A stretch of 64,000 nt of DNA from Bog-473 sp963743785. GTDB taxonomy: Bacteria; Actinomycetota; Acidimicrobiia; Acidimicrobiales; RAAP-2. Shown piece by piece: positions 17,864 to 26,496 of this stretch; the first letter of the stretch is position 1; each line of letters begins with the position of its first letter. The DNA is taken from assembly GCA_963743785.1 (NCBI GenBank), contig CAVURD010000034.1, forward strand, positions 421,373 through 485,372, in the 5' to 3' direction. The translations under genes and the position numbers were made by a program. The notes beneath the pieces were generated by a model. The model ran no database searches. It saw nothing but the letters and a program-made list of their open reading frames with translations, and was not told the DNA's origin.

Positions 17864-19684
17864 TTGACAAGTGGTCCACGCACCGTTGTGATGGGGCGAA
17901 AGCAAAGGATGATCGCCATACAGCCGGAGCCTGGAAGCTCGACTACATCTGAAAGTCCCATCGGCGACCTCTCTCCGACGGTGCGCCCCGTTGACTCCAT
18001 AGGTGGAATTGGGCTCGTCGGATCCAGCGACACCACCGAGCGCTGCGCCTGGAGCCTGGTGTGGCTTGGAGTAATCATCGGCGGTCTCAACATCTGGGGT
18101 TCATGGTCGTCGTGGCCTCTGGGCGGCATCGTGGCCCCCCTGCTCTTGCTGGCGGGCATCGGCGGACTGGCCGCGTTATGGGTCGTGCCATGCCCCCGAT
18201 CGCGGACCATGCAGCTCCTTGGCCTGGGCGCAGTGATCACCGCCACGGGAATCCCCGAGGCCGTCAACGTCCACCTTCGTCAGTACTACAGCACGGACTC
18301 TGCTGCGTTCAATCAGGTTGCTGCTCGACTTCTGTTGCACGGACATAACCCGTACACAACGACGATGGCATCGGCGGCCCGACTACTTCAGGTGCCGGCT
18401 CACAACTGGACGTACACCGTGAACGGTGGACACGTGACCAGCCTGTCGTATCCGGCAGGCTCGTTCCTGCTCCAGGTCCCGGCAATGGCCCTTGGCTTCC
18501 ATCACGAGATTGTCGACTGGATGGATCTCTATGCCTGGCTCATCACCGGTGTGCTCCTCTTCGTGCTGATTCCGGCCTCCGTGCGTTGGCTGGCGGCGTT
18601 GCTCATATTGACGCCCGTATTCGTGCAGATGTTCAGCGCCGGCGGTACGGACGCCGCTTTTGTGCCGTTCCTGATTCTCGCCGTGTGGCGTTGGGACCGG
18701 TTCCACCTCGGTCGAGGCGCTGGCGTGGCGAGATGGATCGGTCCGATCGCGCTCGGTTTGGCTTGTTCGATCAAACAGACGCCATGGTTCTGCCTCCCGT
18801 TTCTGGCCATCGGGCTGTTCATCGAGGCGCGCAATACTGGTCGCCGTCCGGTGCAGCTAGTGATGCGTTATCTGGCCATCGTTGTGGCTGTATTCGTCGT
18901 CGTGAACATCCCGTTCATCGTGTGGCAGCCGATGGCTTGGGCACGGGGAACGTTTCTGCCCTTCACCGATCCCCTCGTCGCCGATGGACAGGGATTAGTC
19001 ACCTTGGCCCTGCACGGGGTCGCACGCGGGGTTTCCCTCCCGCTACTCACGTTTGCCGGCGTCTTGGTCTTCGTCGCGCTGATGGCCGCGTTCGTGGTCT
19101 GGTACCCCCAGATGAAGCGGATCTGGATGATTCTCCTACCGCTGACATTGTTCGTGGCCACCCGGAGTTTGTCGAGCTATCTCCTCGACCTGTATCCGGC
19201 GGCGATCGTGGCGGCATTGAGCGTTGCACCCGGAGTGCGGCCCGCCATCGTCCGGACCTCCAAACGGCTCAGGATGCTCCTCGGACTGGCCGCACTTGGT
19301 CCGGCGATGGCGGCCGTCGTGGTCTCGGCCGTCGCCTTCCTATCACCGCCGCTGGTCCTTGCGGTTCGTTCGGTGACCACCTCGCACGCTGCCACATCGC
19401 TCGACTCGGTGACCGTCGCTGTTCACAACTCAACGGGTCACACAGTGACCCCGCACTTTATGGTCACGGTTGGCAGTGGCCACCCTGACGGATTTTGGTA
19501 CATGGCACACCGTCGCCAAGTCGTGCTTCACCCCCATTCGTCCGTCATTGTGACGCTGTATCCCACGCTGTACACCGGTGCACCAGCACATGGTTCTTAC
19601 TGGCTGGTCGAGGCCTACACATCGACCCCAGAGGGGCTGAGCACCTCACACGTCCAGCTTTGGCGACTCGGAAAGGCAAAATAA
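17864..19684 (+). CDS. GT87/DUF2029-like polytopic membrane glycosyltransferase
   Basis: The 606-residue protein has about ten to twelve membrane helices after a 60-residue cytoplasmic N-terminus, and a soluble beta-rich C-terminal domain (about 500-606). A motif of the GT-C fold type appears early in the loop AAFNQVAARLLLHGHNPYTT, and CSIKQTPWFCLPFLA is the conserved KQ.P helix of the mannosyltransferase family GT87. Such enzymes use polyprenyl-phosphate sugars to glycosylate lipids or proteins outside the membrane. Two starts are possible: TTG 17864 or ATG 17891. The neighbouring genes encode secreted propeller proteins, which could be substrates, but that is inference. Confidence 0.75.
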   Translation: MTSGPRTVVMGRKQRMIAIQPEPGSSTTSESPIGDLSPTVRPVDSIGGIGLVGSSDTTERCAWSLVWLGVIIGGLNIWGSWSSWPLGGIVAPLLLLAGIGGLAALWVVPCPRSRTMQLLGLGAVITATGIPEAVNVHLRQYYSTDSAAFNQVAARLLLHGHNPYTTTMASAARLLQVPAHNWTYTVNGGHVTSLSYPAGSFLLQVPAMALGFHHEIVDWMDLYAWLITGVLLFVLIPASVRWLAALLILTPVFVQMFSAGGTDAAFVPFLILAVWRWDRFHLGRGAGVARWIGPIALGLACSIKQTPWFCLPFLAIGLFIEARNTGRRPVQLVMRYLAIVVAVFVVVNIPFIVWQPMAWARGTFLPFTDPLVADGQGLVTLALHGVARGVSLPLLTFAGVLVFVALMAAFVVWYPQMKRIWMILLPLTLFVATRSLSSYLLDLYPAAIVAALSVAPGVRPAIVRTSKRLRMLLGLAALGPAMAAVVVSAVAFLSPPLVLAVRSVTTSHAATSLDSVTVAVHNSTGHTVTPHFMVTVGSGHPDGFWYMAHRRQVVLHPHSSVIVTLYPTLYTGAPAHGSYWLVEAYTSTPEGLSTSHVQLWRLGKAK

Positions 19685-19796
19685 TTCACCGCGACGCCCG
19701 TGGTGTCCGATCCCGATCCGAGGCCGATCAGATGCCGCATTTTCCTCGCGCCAAAGATCCCGCCGAGCTCCGTAACGCCAAACCGGGGCTGCCCTG

Positions 19797-20957
19797 TCAG
19801 CGCAGGACGTTCAGCTGGTTCTCCGAATCGTCGACGAAGTAGAGGGCGCTGCCATCCCTGGAGAGAGCCAGGCCGAACAGCGCCCCGCCTCCACCTGGGC
19901 TGATCGTCTTCTCGCCGATCTGGGACCCTGACGGGCTGACCTCGACCAGATTGCCGTCACCCCCGTTGACCGCCAGCAAGTCCCCATTGGAAACCGTGGC
20001 GAGGCCGAGGGGCGCGTTCAGATCGCCGCCGGTCGAGACCGGATTGCCCACACCTCCAGACTGGAACCGGAAGACGGCGAACGGTATCGAAGTAATGCGG
20101 TTATCAATCGTGTCGGCGACGTAGAGCGTGCCGTTGTGGCCCAGAGCGACCCCGGTCGGACCGATGACGAGTGCCGCAGAGTTGAGCTCCTCGGGGAAAC
20201 CCGAGGCGATCACCGACGTCCCCAACATCCTCGGCGCCCCTGCGCCCGGAGTGAAGAGGAGCGCTCTGGCGACGGTACCCCGGTCGACCACCGAGCCGCC
20301 GGCCCCCACAGTGCCGTTGAGCACGTTGGTAAAGAACAATTCCGTCAAGGGCCCGGCGCTGACGGAGGTCATGTCCCACGGTCCATTGATGACACCACCA
20401 GAAAAGGTCTCAACCACTTGCCCGGAACTATTGAGTACCAGGAGGCAGCCGGCCCCGGTGATGGTGCTCCCGTCACTCGTTGGCAGGCTGCCTACCACGA
20501 CCCAACCTCCGGGAAGGACCGACAGGGCTGTGGTCAGTCCGACCCCACCCGGACAAGCCCCCGGGAGGTGATTGGGGTCAATTTGGGCGAAGACCTGGGG
20601 GGTCGCAGAGGGCCCGGCGTTCGGGTCGAGTTGGACGATCGTGGTGCCGCGTCCCTGCAAGCCCGCCGGGCCTGGTCCGCTATTGAAGTTGCTCACCAGG
20701 ACATCTCCGGCCACCTCTGATCCCTGGCTTCGGCCGACCACCGCCACGCCATAGGGATTGACATCACCATTCGGAGGAATGGTCGAACCAATCTCCGAGA
20801 CGGTCGGGTTCGGACCGACGAACGTTCCAGGCGGACTGAAAGCGACGGCTGGAGCGGCCACCAGTGCCATTGCCGCCGAGGCAGTGATACCCACCAACGC
20901 GACGCCCAGCGGTCGACGAAGGGGCGCTGACCGGGGTACGGAAGACCTGAATCTCAT
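19797..20957 (-). CDS. Secreted NHL-like beta-propeller protein
   Basis: Residues 1-39 form a signal peptide (VALVGITASAAMALVAAPAVA). The rest repeats NHL-type strands such as NPYGVAVVG, GPTGVALGHNGTLYVADTID, NAPLGLATVSNGDLLAVNGG and LFGLALSRDGSALYFVDDSE, suggesting a six- or seven-bladed propeller. AGGAG before ATG supports the start. Such proteins are usually exported and act as scaffolds or binding platforms, and no catalytic residues are evident. It is the third secreted propeller gene within 10 kb. Confidence 0.82.
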   Translation of the reverse strand: MRFRSSVPRSAPLRRPLGVALVGITASAAMALVAAPAVAFSPPGTFVGPNPTVSEIGSTIPPNGDVNPYGVAVVGRSQGSEVAGDVLVSNFNSGPGPAGLQGRGTTIVQLDPNAGPSATPQVFAQIDPNHLPGACPGGVGLTTALSVLPGGWVVVGSLPTSDGSTITGAGCLLVLNSSGQVVETFSGGVINGPWDMTSVSAGPLTELFFTNVLNGTVGAGGSVVDRGTVARALLFTPGAGAPRMLGTSVIASGFPEELNSAALVIGPTGVALGHNGTLYVADTIDNRITSIPFAVFRFQSGGVGNPVSTGGDLNAPLGLATVSNGDLLAVNGGDGNLVEVSPSGSQIGEKTISPGGGGALFGLALSRDGSALYFVDDSENQLNVLR

Positions 20958-21322
20958 CTCTGGGCTCCTGTCCTTGGAAGGGTCATGTGGTATCGCCGTC
21001 GGCGGCGAAGTGGACCCCTAGGGGGTACGGTCAACCCGATCGATTGGATTGCCCGGATTTGATCCTCACAAGAATGTGATCGATCCGCTGCGGGGTGGTC
21101 ACACCCGTTGCGATGGCTCGCCCGCAACCAGGACCTTGATCGACCTTGGTCCGACCTCGACCATTGAGGCAGGTGGTCGCACCGGGGTCGCCTGTCCGGA
21201 GCCCCGTTCACCCGGTCGTCCCATGTCAGACCGACACGGCAGACGAAGCTCGTCTGCGGGCAGACAAAGACGGGACCCCTGCCTTCAGCCGACTGCGGGT
21301 GTGACCGGACAACCGGACGCCA
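20958..21322. other. Intergenic region with one strong hairpin
   Basis: About 365 bp separates two minus-strand genes. Apart from the hairpin at 21239-21257 I see no gene. The promoter of the propeller gene should lie near 20960-21050. Confidence 0.5.
21239..21257 (-). terminator. Perfect 8-bp hairpin after the Lys-tailed protein gene
   Basis: GCAGACGA and TCGTCTGC pair perfectly around a 3-nt loop, 66 nt past the stop codon of the minus-strand gene at 21323. There is no T-run. Confidence 0.45.
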
Positions 21323-21658
21323 CTACTTGTTGATTTTGATGCTCTTGTTCCTCTTCTTCTTTTTCATCCTCTTCGTCTTCCCTTCCTTCGTGATTTTCTT
21401 TGCCGTCTTGGTCAATTTCGTGACTTGCGAAGTGAGGGTGCTCAGTTGAGCGGTGAGGTCATTCGAACGGTCGGATCCTTTCGTCTGGTCCATCCCTTCG
21501 ACTTGCCGCCTCAGAACGTCAATCGCATCCGCAAGGATCATCAGCGCAACGAGGACCGGAGGTCCAGCTTTTTCGAGCGAGTCGATGCGGGCATTGGCGT
21601 CTGGCACTTTGGCAGTCGCCTGCGCAACCAGTTGTTCAATCTGTGCTCTCGTACCCAT
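21323..21658 (-). CDS. Small coiled-coil protein with a poly-basic C-terminal tail
   Basis: From ATG 21658 the product is 111 residues: MGTRAQIEQLVAQATAKVPD, a hydrophobic helix PPVLVALMILADAIDVLRRQ, a Ser/Thr-rich heptad-like segment LTAQLSTLTSQVTKLTKTAK and a tail of mostly Lys and Arg. The frame continues upstream but into repeat DNA, so this start is preferred. The architecture resembles phasin-like or nucleoid-associated proteins with a basic tail that could bind nucleic acid or a polymer surface. I do not recognise the family. Confidence 0.65.
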   Translation of the reverse strand: MGTRAQIEQLVAQATAKVPDANARIDSLEKAGPPVLVALMILADAIDVLRRQVEGMDQTKGSDRSNDLTAQLSTLTSQVTKLTKTAKKITKEGKTKRMKKKKRNKSIKINK

Positions 21659-22477
21659 GAGGGCAGAGTAGGCCCAAACACAGAAAAGGCCCACCTCCGG
21701 GACAGGCGAAAACCTTGCCCTCGAGTTGGGAAGTGCCCGGGCAGTGTGGCTCAAAAATGGACACGCATCATCGAATGAACGGACAGAAATCCCCAGACGC
21801 AAGTGGATTAGTGGACGTGGCGATTGCAAAGCAGGTGACGGATCCGATTGACCGCGGGACCACGATTGCCGATAACGCTCGCCAGGAACGCACTCACCGA
21901 TAAGCGACGCAATTCGAAGCGCCGCGGGGCACCGCAACGCAATGGCAACGCACCGCAACGCAATGGCAACGCGCTGTGACTCGCGCAACGCGATGGCAAC
22001 CCCGATACGTCCTGATTGCTACTGCCGGTTTCTATGTTCGACGTCTGACGCCGAATAGATCCCCAGGAGACACCGATATGCGTGCAACCGGCAAGCTCGT
22101 TAGCTTGGTCTCACTTAGTGAAGGTAAGGCTGGCGCCTACTTCCGGATAACGACAAGTACGAACTGTGTACCTCACCGGTCTCAGCATTCATTTTCTTTC
22201 TCTTTCTACGCCGTCGTGCGGGCACAAGATCAAAACATCGAGCGGACTCTGAGCGATCTCGTCGCCAAGAAGCTGCGGGGCGCTGAAGTGGACACTCGGT
22301 GTCCACATTGGAAGCCCAACGCGAGCTGCCTCGAGGCCGCTGCCTGAGTGAGATCCTGAACTCAGTGCTGGCCCGGAAGCGGACAATTCGCAGTTCATCC
22401 AAAGGGTGAGCCCGTTCCTTTCGGTTTCCCGATTACCCGCTGACTCTGGGTGCGCCATTTACGGGCGCTCGTCCCGG
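21659..22477. other. About 800 bp with repeats and no supported gene
   Basis: Apart from the tandem repeats at 21930-22000, this stretch holds only frames without family resemblance. One plus-strand frame (ATG 22078 to 22347) is open for 89 codons but not convincing. Confidence 0.4.
21930..22000. repeat. Short tandem repeat of 21 bp
   Basis: CACCGCAACGCAATGGCAACG occurs twice head to tail at 21930-21950 and 21951-21971. A third partial copy, GCAACGCGATGGCAAC, lies at 21985-22000. Confidence 0.85.
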
Positions 22478-22654
22478 TCATAAAGTCCGGGGTCCAGCCA
22501 TCGTTCTCCCAGCGTCCAGCCCTCGCCAGGATTCGACGAACGCAGCGAGCCGGCTGAGCTTGTCTCCGTCCAGGACGACGAATTCCTTCCGGTGCCGGCC
22601 TCCGAATCTCGGGTGCTCCGAAAGCCCACGTTCCCGTACGACTTTGCCGATCAT
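22478..22654 (-). CDS. Short unassigned reading frame
   Basis: A 58-residue frame begins at ATG 22654 (MIGKVVRERGLSEHPRFGGR) and contains a charged patch KEFVVLDGDKLSRLAAFVES that looks like real protein. No family is recognised. It could be a fragment of a larger gene, since the same frame is open for about 20 more codons upstream. Confidence 0.4.
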   Translation of the reverse strand: MIGKVVRERGLSEHPRFGGRHRKEFVVLDGDKLSRLAAFVESWRGLDAGRTMAGPRTL

Positions 22655-22843
22655 GGTCGTTACGGTGAGGGCGAGCCACTGAAGGCTTCCGGCGGCGCGT
22701 ATCCGCCGAAATCACCTTCCACATCTTGGTGGCGTGCATAAGGGTCATCGGGCCAGGTGCGCGACAGAGGGGATTGCGGGCGATACGTCCGAACCTGTCG
22801 AGGAGCCTCTGAGACCGGTGTGTTCTCACCGCAGGTGTCAACG

Positions 22844-23230
22844 TCACGGCGCGGCACGAGATATCCGAGGACCGGCCTCGTCCGCGATCGAAAAAACGAC
22901 GACGGGCTTCGCCAGTAGCAGTGGCGACAAGGAGGTAACTTGAAGAAGCTTCTCTATTCGTCGAGATGGCCGAAGCAAGAGAAACGAGCCGCCCATATGC
23001 TCCAGGTGCTTCTTGGCGACAACGAACACGGAGAGGCCCACCGAGTCGATGAAGCGCAGAGCAGAGAGATCGACTGAGATATCGATCAATCCCCGCGACG
23101 CGAGTTCCGCGAGACGCTCTCGCAACGCTGGGGCGGTCGCCACGTCCAACTCCCCGCTGAGAAGCACCAGGGCTTCGCTGTCGGAGTGGACGAAATCAAC
23201 TCCGAATTCACCACCCGAGAATGACTCCAT
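22844..23230 (-). CDS. STAS-domain anti-sigma factor antagonist
   Basis: The product (128 residues from ATG 23230, or 138 from TTG 23260) is a single STAS domain. It opens with VLLSGELDVATAPALRERL and has the phosphorylation loop LRFIDSVGLSVFVVAKKHL, where the Ser after Asp is the usual kinase target. Such proteins relieve sigma factors from anti-sigma kinases in the unphosphorylated state. No RsbW-type kinase is adjacent, so its partner must lie elsewhere. Confidence 0.85.
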   Translation of the reverse strand: MESFSGGEFGVDFVHSDSEALVLLSGELDVATAPALRERLAELASRGLIDISVDLSALRFIDSVGLSVFVVAKKHLEHMGGSFLLLRPSRRIEKLLQVTSLSPLLLAKPVVVFSIADEAGPRISRAAP

Positions 23231-23260
23231 CTCTGCGTTCGCAATCAGCCCCAAAGCCAA

Positions 23261-23745
23261 GGTTGGCGGAAGCTGTAGCGGTCCGGCGCAGCAAAGGTCC
23301 GAGCGAAGGCGGGATGCTCGGCTGCCACGAGCCTAGCGCGTTCTGTCAATCCTCTTGACCCTCGGCGACAGGTGACCGAGAGATCGCATCGACACCGATG
23401 ACGTCGTGAAGCGAAAAGGGGCGCGACATGGCCCGAGACAGCGCCACGCCGCTCGGGATTGTGGGCGCTCGGTCCGAACGCGCTGGCGGGCACCTCAGCC
23501 GCATCAGGATTGGTGGGCTGAACTTCCCGGTGCGTAGTCGATCTGGGGCAGCGTGGCCGGCAACGATCCAAGCCTGGACCGGCCCTCCGCGCTGCACGTG
23601 GCGAATACGCCGACGGGGGTCCCGAAGGACCCCCGCGGCGCCGCCCCGCTCCCCAACCGGGCCGGTACTGGACACTGGCGCCGGAGACGGAGCGGCCCCT
23701 CCCCCGGCCAGAATTGTGCGGCGCCGGTGTCCCGGCGGCGTCCCC
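23261..23745. other. Intergenic region with a strong hairpin, no supported gene
   Basis: About 485 bp between the STAS gene and the end of the transporter gene is very GC-rich and open in several frames. None resembles a family. Confidence 0.4.
23614..23635 (-). terminator. 9-bp hairpin downstream of the transporter gene
   Basis: CGGGGGTCC pairs perfectly with GGACCCCCG around CGAA, about 110 nt past the transporter stop codon on the minus strand. A stable stem with a GNRA-like loop but no T-run makes this a plausible terminator. Confidence 0.5.
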
Positions 23746-24948
23746 TCACCCCGCCAGGGCGAGCACACCCACCGCCGCGACCATCGAGAGCGGAACAGCG
23801 ATCGCACCGAGGCCGCTCGCTTTGGCAATCGATGGCCTTGCGCCCGACCGACGCGCCGCCCTCAGCCACAGGAACCAAGCCAACGAACCCGTCACGAACA
23901 GGTTGGGGCCAAGATTGAGCCCGATCAGGAGAGCGAACGGGTGAGCGGGTGTGCGAGCAGACAGCAGCGATGCCGCCGGAAGGTTGTTCACCAGGACCGA
24001 GCTGAGGGCGGCGACGATTGTTGTGCCCCAGAGGTCGAGATGCGAGAGCAGCGTCGCCGGTCCCGACCACACCCGGCCCAAGGTCCCGAGGGCCACGGCG
24101 ACGCCGAACAAGCCGACGAGAATCGGCACTCCCAGCACTCCGACGACCTGCCGAGCGCGTTCCTCACCGCTCGCCAGTCGGACGCCGACGGCAACCGCAC
24201 CGACGCATGCAACCGGAAGGGCAGGCGACTGCAGGGCGATCACGAGCACGGTGGCCACCACCACCGCAACGAGACCCAGCCCGAGGACTGGGCGTTCGGG
24301 TGCACTCGGTGCAGTCAGGCCCACCCGCAGGGAGCGATGCTCCACACACCCGACGACCACGGCGGTCACGACCAGAGCCGCCAATGCCGGTGCCCACATG
24401 TAGCTCAAGAACTGAGAGCCACTCAGGTGGAAGTGACCGAGGACGATGAGGTTGGTCAGGTTCGAACCGGGCAGGAACAACGACCCGGCGTTGGACAAGA
24501 GCAAGGAGCCGTAGAGGAGCGGCGCCTCACCTCCCCCCCTGCTTCGGGCCGCGTAGACGAGCACCGGAGTCAGGAAGGCCACCGAGGTATCGAGATTCAG
24601 GACGGCAGTAACGACGCCCAACATGACGCCCGCGCCCACGAAGAGCAGGAGGCCGTTGTTGGCCGTACGGGCCAACGTGTGGCCGGCGGCGGCAAAGAGG
24701 CCGTCATCGTTGGCCACGAGGCCTATGAGAAGCAGGCCCGTGACGAGCACGAACGGTGACCAGTCCTGAGACGCCGCCGCCCTGGCGTCCGACGGGTGCG
24801 AGGCGAACGCGACCACCAGCCCGATGACTCCGAGACAGGCGAGCAGCCAACCGAGGCGGCCGGATCCGAAGCGGGGCGGCCCGAAGGGTCCGTCACCTGG
24901 GCGAGGCTGCCCGGCCGTCGTCGGTCGTCCGATCACGATCACCACCAT
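23746..24948 (-). CDS. ArsB/NhaD-type (SLC13-like) ion transporter
   Basis: The product has about eleven hydrophobic helices. The two inverted motifs of the ion-transporter superfamily are visible: NLDTSVAFLTPVLVYAA followed by SNAGSLFLPGSNLTNLIVLG in the first half, and SVLVNNLPAASLLSA with GLNLGPNLFVTGSLA in the second. These bind anion or cation, as in ArsB (arsenite), NhaD (Na+/H+) or dicarboxylate carriers. The substrate cannot be told here. The frame is open to 25194, but the extra residues are Arg/Pro-rich and poorly conserved in type, so ATG 24948 is preferred. No arsenic genes are adjacent. Confidence 0.8.
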   Translation of the reverse strand: MVVIVIGRPTTAGQPRPGDGPFGPPRFGSGRLGWLLACLGVIGLVVAFASHPSDARAAASQDWSPFVLVTGLLLIGLVANDDGLFAAAGHTLARTANNGLLLFVGAGVMLGVVTAVLNLDTSVAFLTPVLVYAARSRGGGEAPLLYGSLLLSNAGSLFLPGSNLTNLIVLGHFHLSGSQFLSYMWAPALAALVVTAVVVGCVEHRSLRVGLTAPSAPERPVLGLGLVAVVVATVLVIALQSPALPVACVGAVAVGVRLASGEERARQVVGVLGVPILVGLFGVAVALGTLGRVWSGPATLLSHLDLWGTTIVAALSSVLVNNLPAASLLSARTPAHPFALLIGLNLGPNLFVTGSLAWFLWLRAARRSGARPSIAKASGLGAIAVPLSMVAAVGVLALAG

Positions 24949-25522
24949 GCCCGAAACGGCCCGGCCCCCATCACGGACGGGCGGAGGGCGAGCGACCAGG
25001 TTCTCCGCTCCCCTGGTGTCAGCGTTTCTGGAACCCGAACGCCAGGTGTTCAGCTTCTCCCCGGCCGTCTTACCCATCGGCCTGCGGTTCTGGGAGCAGA
25101 AAGGGTGGCCGGATGCCAGTGAATCCGGTCCCTTCCAAGGGGACTGGGCGCGAACGATGGCGGAATGGTGACGAGCCCGAGGCGGCAATTGCAATCGACC
25201 TGTAACGAATTTCCGGGTGTGCCTTTATTCGAACCCGTTAGTTTGGACGTAGGCGCCAGGACGCCCCATCCTGCGTCATCGTCCCGCCCGGGTCGGTGGG
25301 CTCCCAACAGGTCCCCCCTGATACCCACAGACCCGGAGCGGGGCACTAATTAAGCACTCGTAGCTCGACGACTGGCTTCAGGTTTAGGCCAATTTTACGT
25401 GGGTCGTCGGACCAGTTGATGTGGAGGCATTCCCCTGGGCCAGTGCGGGATTGCGGCAGCACGGGAGTGCGGGAGTGCGCTCAGACCATCTTCAGGAACT
25501 GAAGGGCGATAGCGTCGGTTCC
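24949..25522. other. Intergenic region, no supported gene
   Basis: About 570 bp separates the transporter start from the zinc-ribbon-like protein. An AT-rich patch near 25340-25410 may hold a promoter. I see no gene. Confidence 0.45.
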
Positions 25523-25708
25523 ATGACCGTTTGCCTCTTTGAGATCTGCTGTGATGCGCCGGGCTGCCAAGCCGGCATTGGCCACGGCCCCACCCGTCCG
25601 GGGATGAGGTTGGAAGCACTCGGCGGTGAGATCAAGAAGCTCCTCGAAGCGCATGCGTGGACGTGGGACGGCCAGGGACTGGAGTTCTGCCCGACGCATT
25701 CGGGCTGA
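25523..25708 (+). CDS. Small zinc-ribbon-like protein
   Basis: A 61-residue product starts at ATG 25523. It has an N-terminal CCDAPGCQ pair of cysteines and a C-terminal CPTH, separated by a helical middle (MRLEALGGEIKKLLEAHAWT). This CxxxxC...CxxH layout occurs in many short actinobacterial proteins that bind a single zinc ion. Function is unknown. It lies in front of the thioesterase gene on the same strand, with about 60 bp between. Confidence 0.68.
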   Translation: MTVCLFEICCDAPGCQAGIGHGPTRPGMRLEALGGEIKKLLEAHAWTWDGQGLEFCPTHSG

Positions 25709-25766
25709 GGGGTGACCATTCGGGTTCCGCCGATGCCGTGGCCGGCCTCCGGTACCGTTCGTGGCC

Positions 25767-26411
25767 ATGCCGAACGAGACGACGCCAGAGAACCAACGGT
25801 TGAACCGACCCACCATTGACCCCTTCGCCAATGTCATCAATGTCCCCGGACGGGGCGGCGAACCCTACGCGCGTTTCGCCGAGTTGTTCCGCACACTGCA
25901 GGACAAGGTGATCGTCTCGAACCCTCCAGATTCTGTGTGGGACGAAGGCGCGGCGCAGATACAAGCGGCCATTGACCTGCTCGAGCCCTGGGCCGCTCCG
26001 GAGCGGGAACGGCCGGCCGGAACTCGGATCGACCTCCCGGGTCGAGGCAATCCGATGCTGATCCCATTCATCTGGGACGAAATCACCAACGATCACGTCC
26101 GCGGTCGCGCCACGTTCCGCCCGTTCCATCTGGGTGGCAACGGCGCGGCCCACGGCGGCACGCTGCCCCTGCTCTTTGACGAGGTCCTGGGGCGGGCAGC
26201 CAATACTGGCTTTTCCAAGGTGGCCCGAACGGCGTATCTCAAGGTCAACTACCGCGCCATCACCCCGCTCGATGTGGAGCTCCAGGTGGACGCCACCGTC
26301 GACCGAGTCGAGGGCCGAAAGCGCTGGGCCAGTGCCCGCCTCTACGACGACGGGACACTAGTGGCGGACGCCGAAGGCCTCTTTGTCGAGCTCCGGCCGG
26401 GACAGCCGTAG
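25767..26411 (+). CDS. PaaI-family hotdog thioesterase
   Basis: The 214-residue protein carries a hotdog fold in its C-terminal two thirds: FRPFHLGGNGAAHGGTLPLL is the helix-entry motif (HGG) of PaaI-type acyl-CoA thioesterases, followed by VARTAYLKVNYRAITPLDVE and the strand RKRWASARLYDDG. An extra N-terminal helical region of about 90 residues precedes it. Such enzymes hydrolyse acyl- or aryl-CoA esters. A start at GTG 25761 is also possible. Confidence 0.85.
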   Translation: MPNETTPENQRLNRPTIDPFANVINVPGRGGEPYARFAELFRTLQDKVIVSNPPDSVWDEGAAQIQAAIDLLEPWAAPERERPAGTRIDLPGRGNPMLIPFIWDEITNDHVRGRATFRPFHLGGNGAAHGGTLPLLFDEVLGRAANTGFSKVARTAYLKVNYRAITPLDVELQVDATVDRVEGRKRWASARLYDDGTLVADAEGLFVELRPGQP

Positions 26412-26496
26412 CCCCCACGAAGTGACACGTCCAGCCGGCCCGTGACGTCGGCCCTACGCTACCGCTCACCGCCTCTGGTCACTCCGGCGCCCGGAC

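Noticed and set aside
23428..24759. A 443-codon open frame on the plus strand
   Set aside because: It is antisense to the transporter gene, rich in Arg, Pro and His, and has no family resemblance, as expected for a high-GC shadow frame.
25220..25240. TTCGAA sequence resembling a tRNA T-loop
   Set aside because: Neither strand gives a T-stem, anticodon arm or acceptor stem around it.
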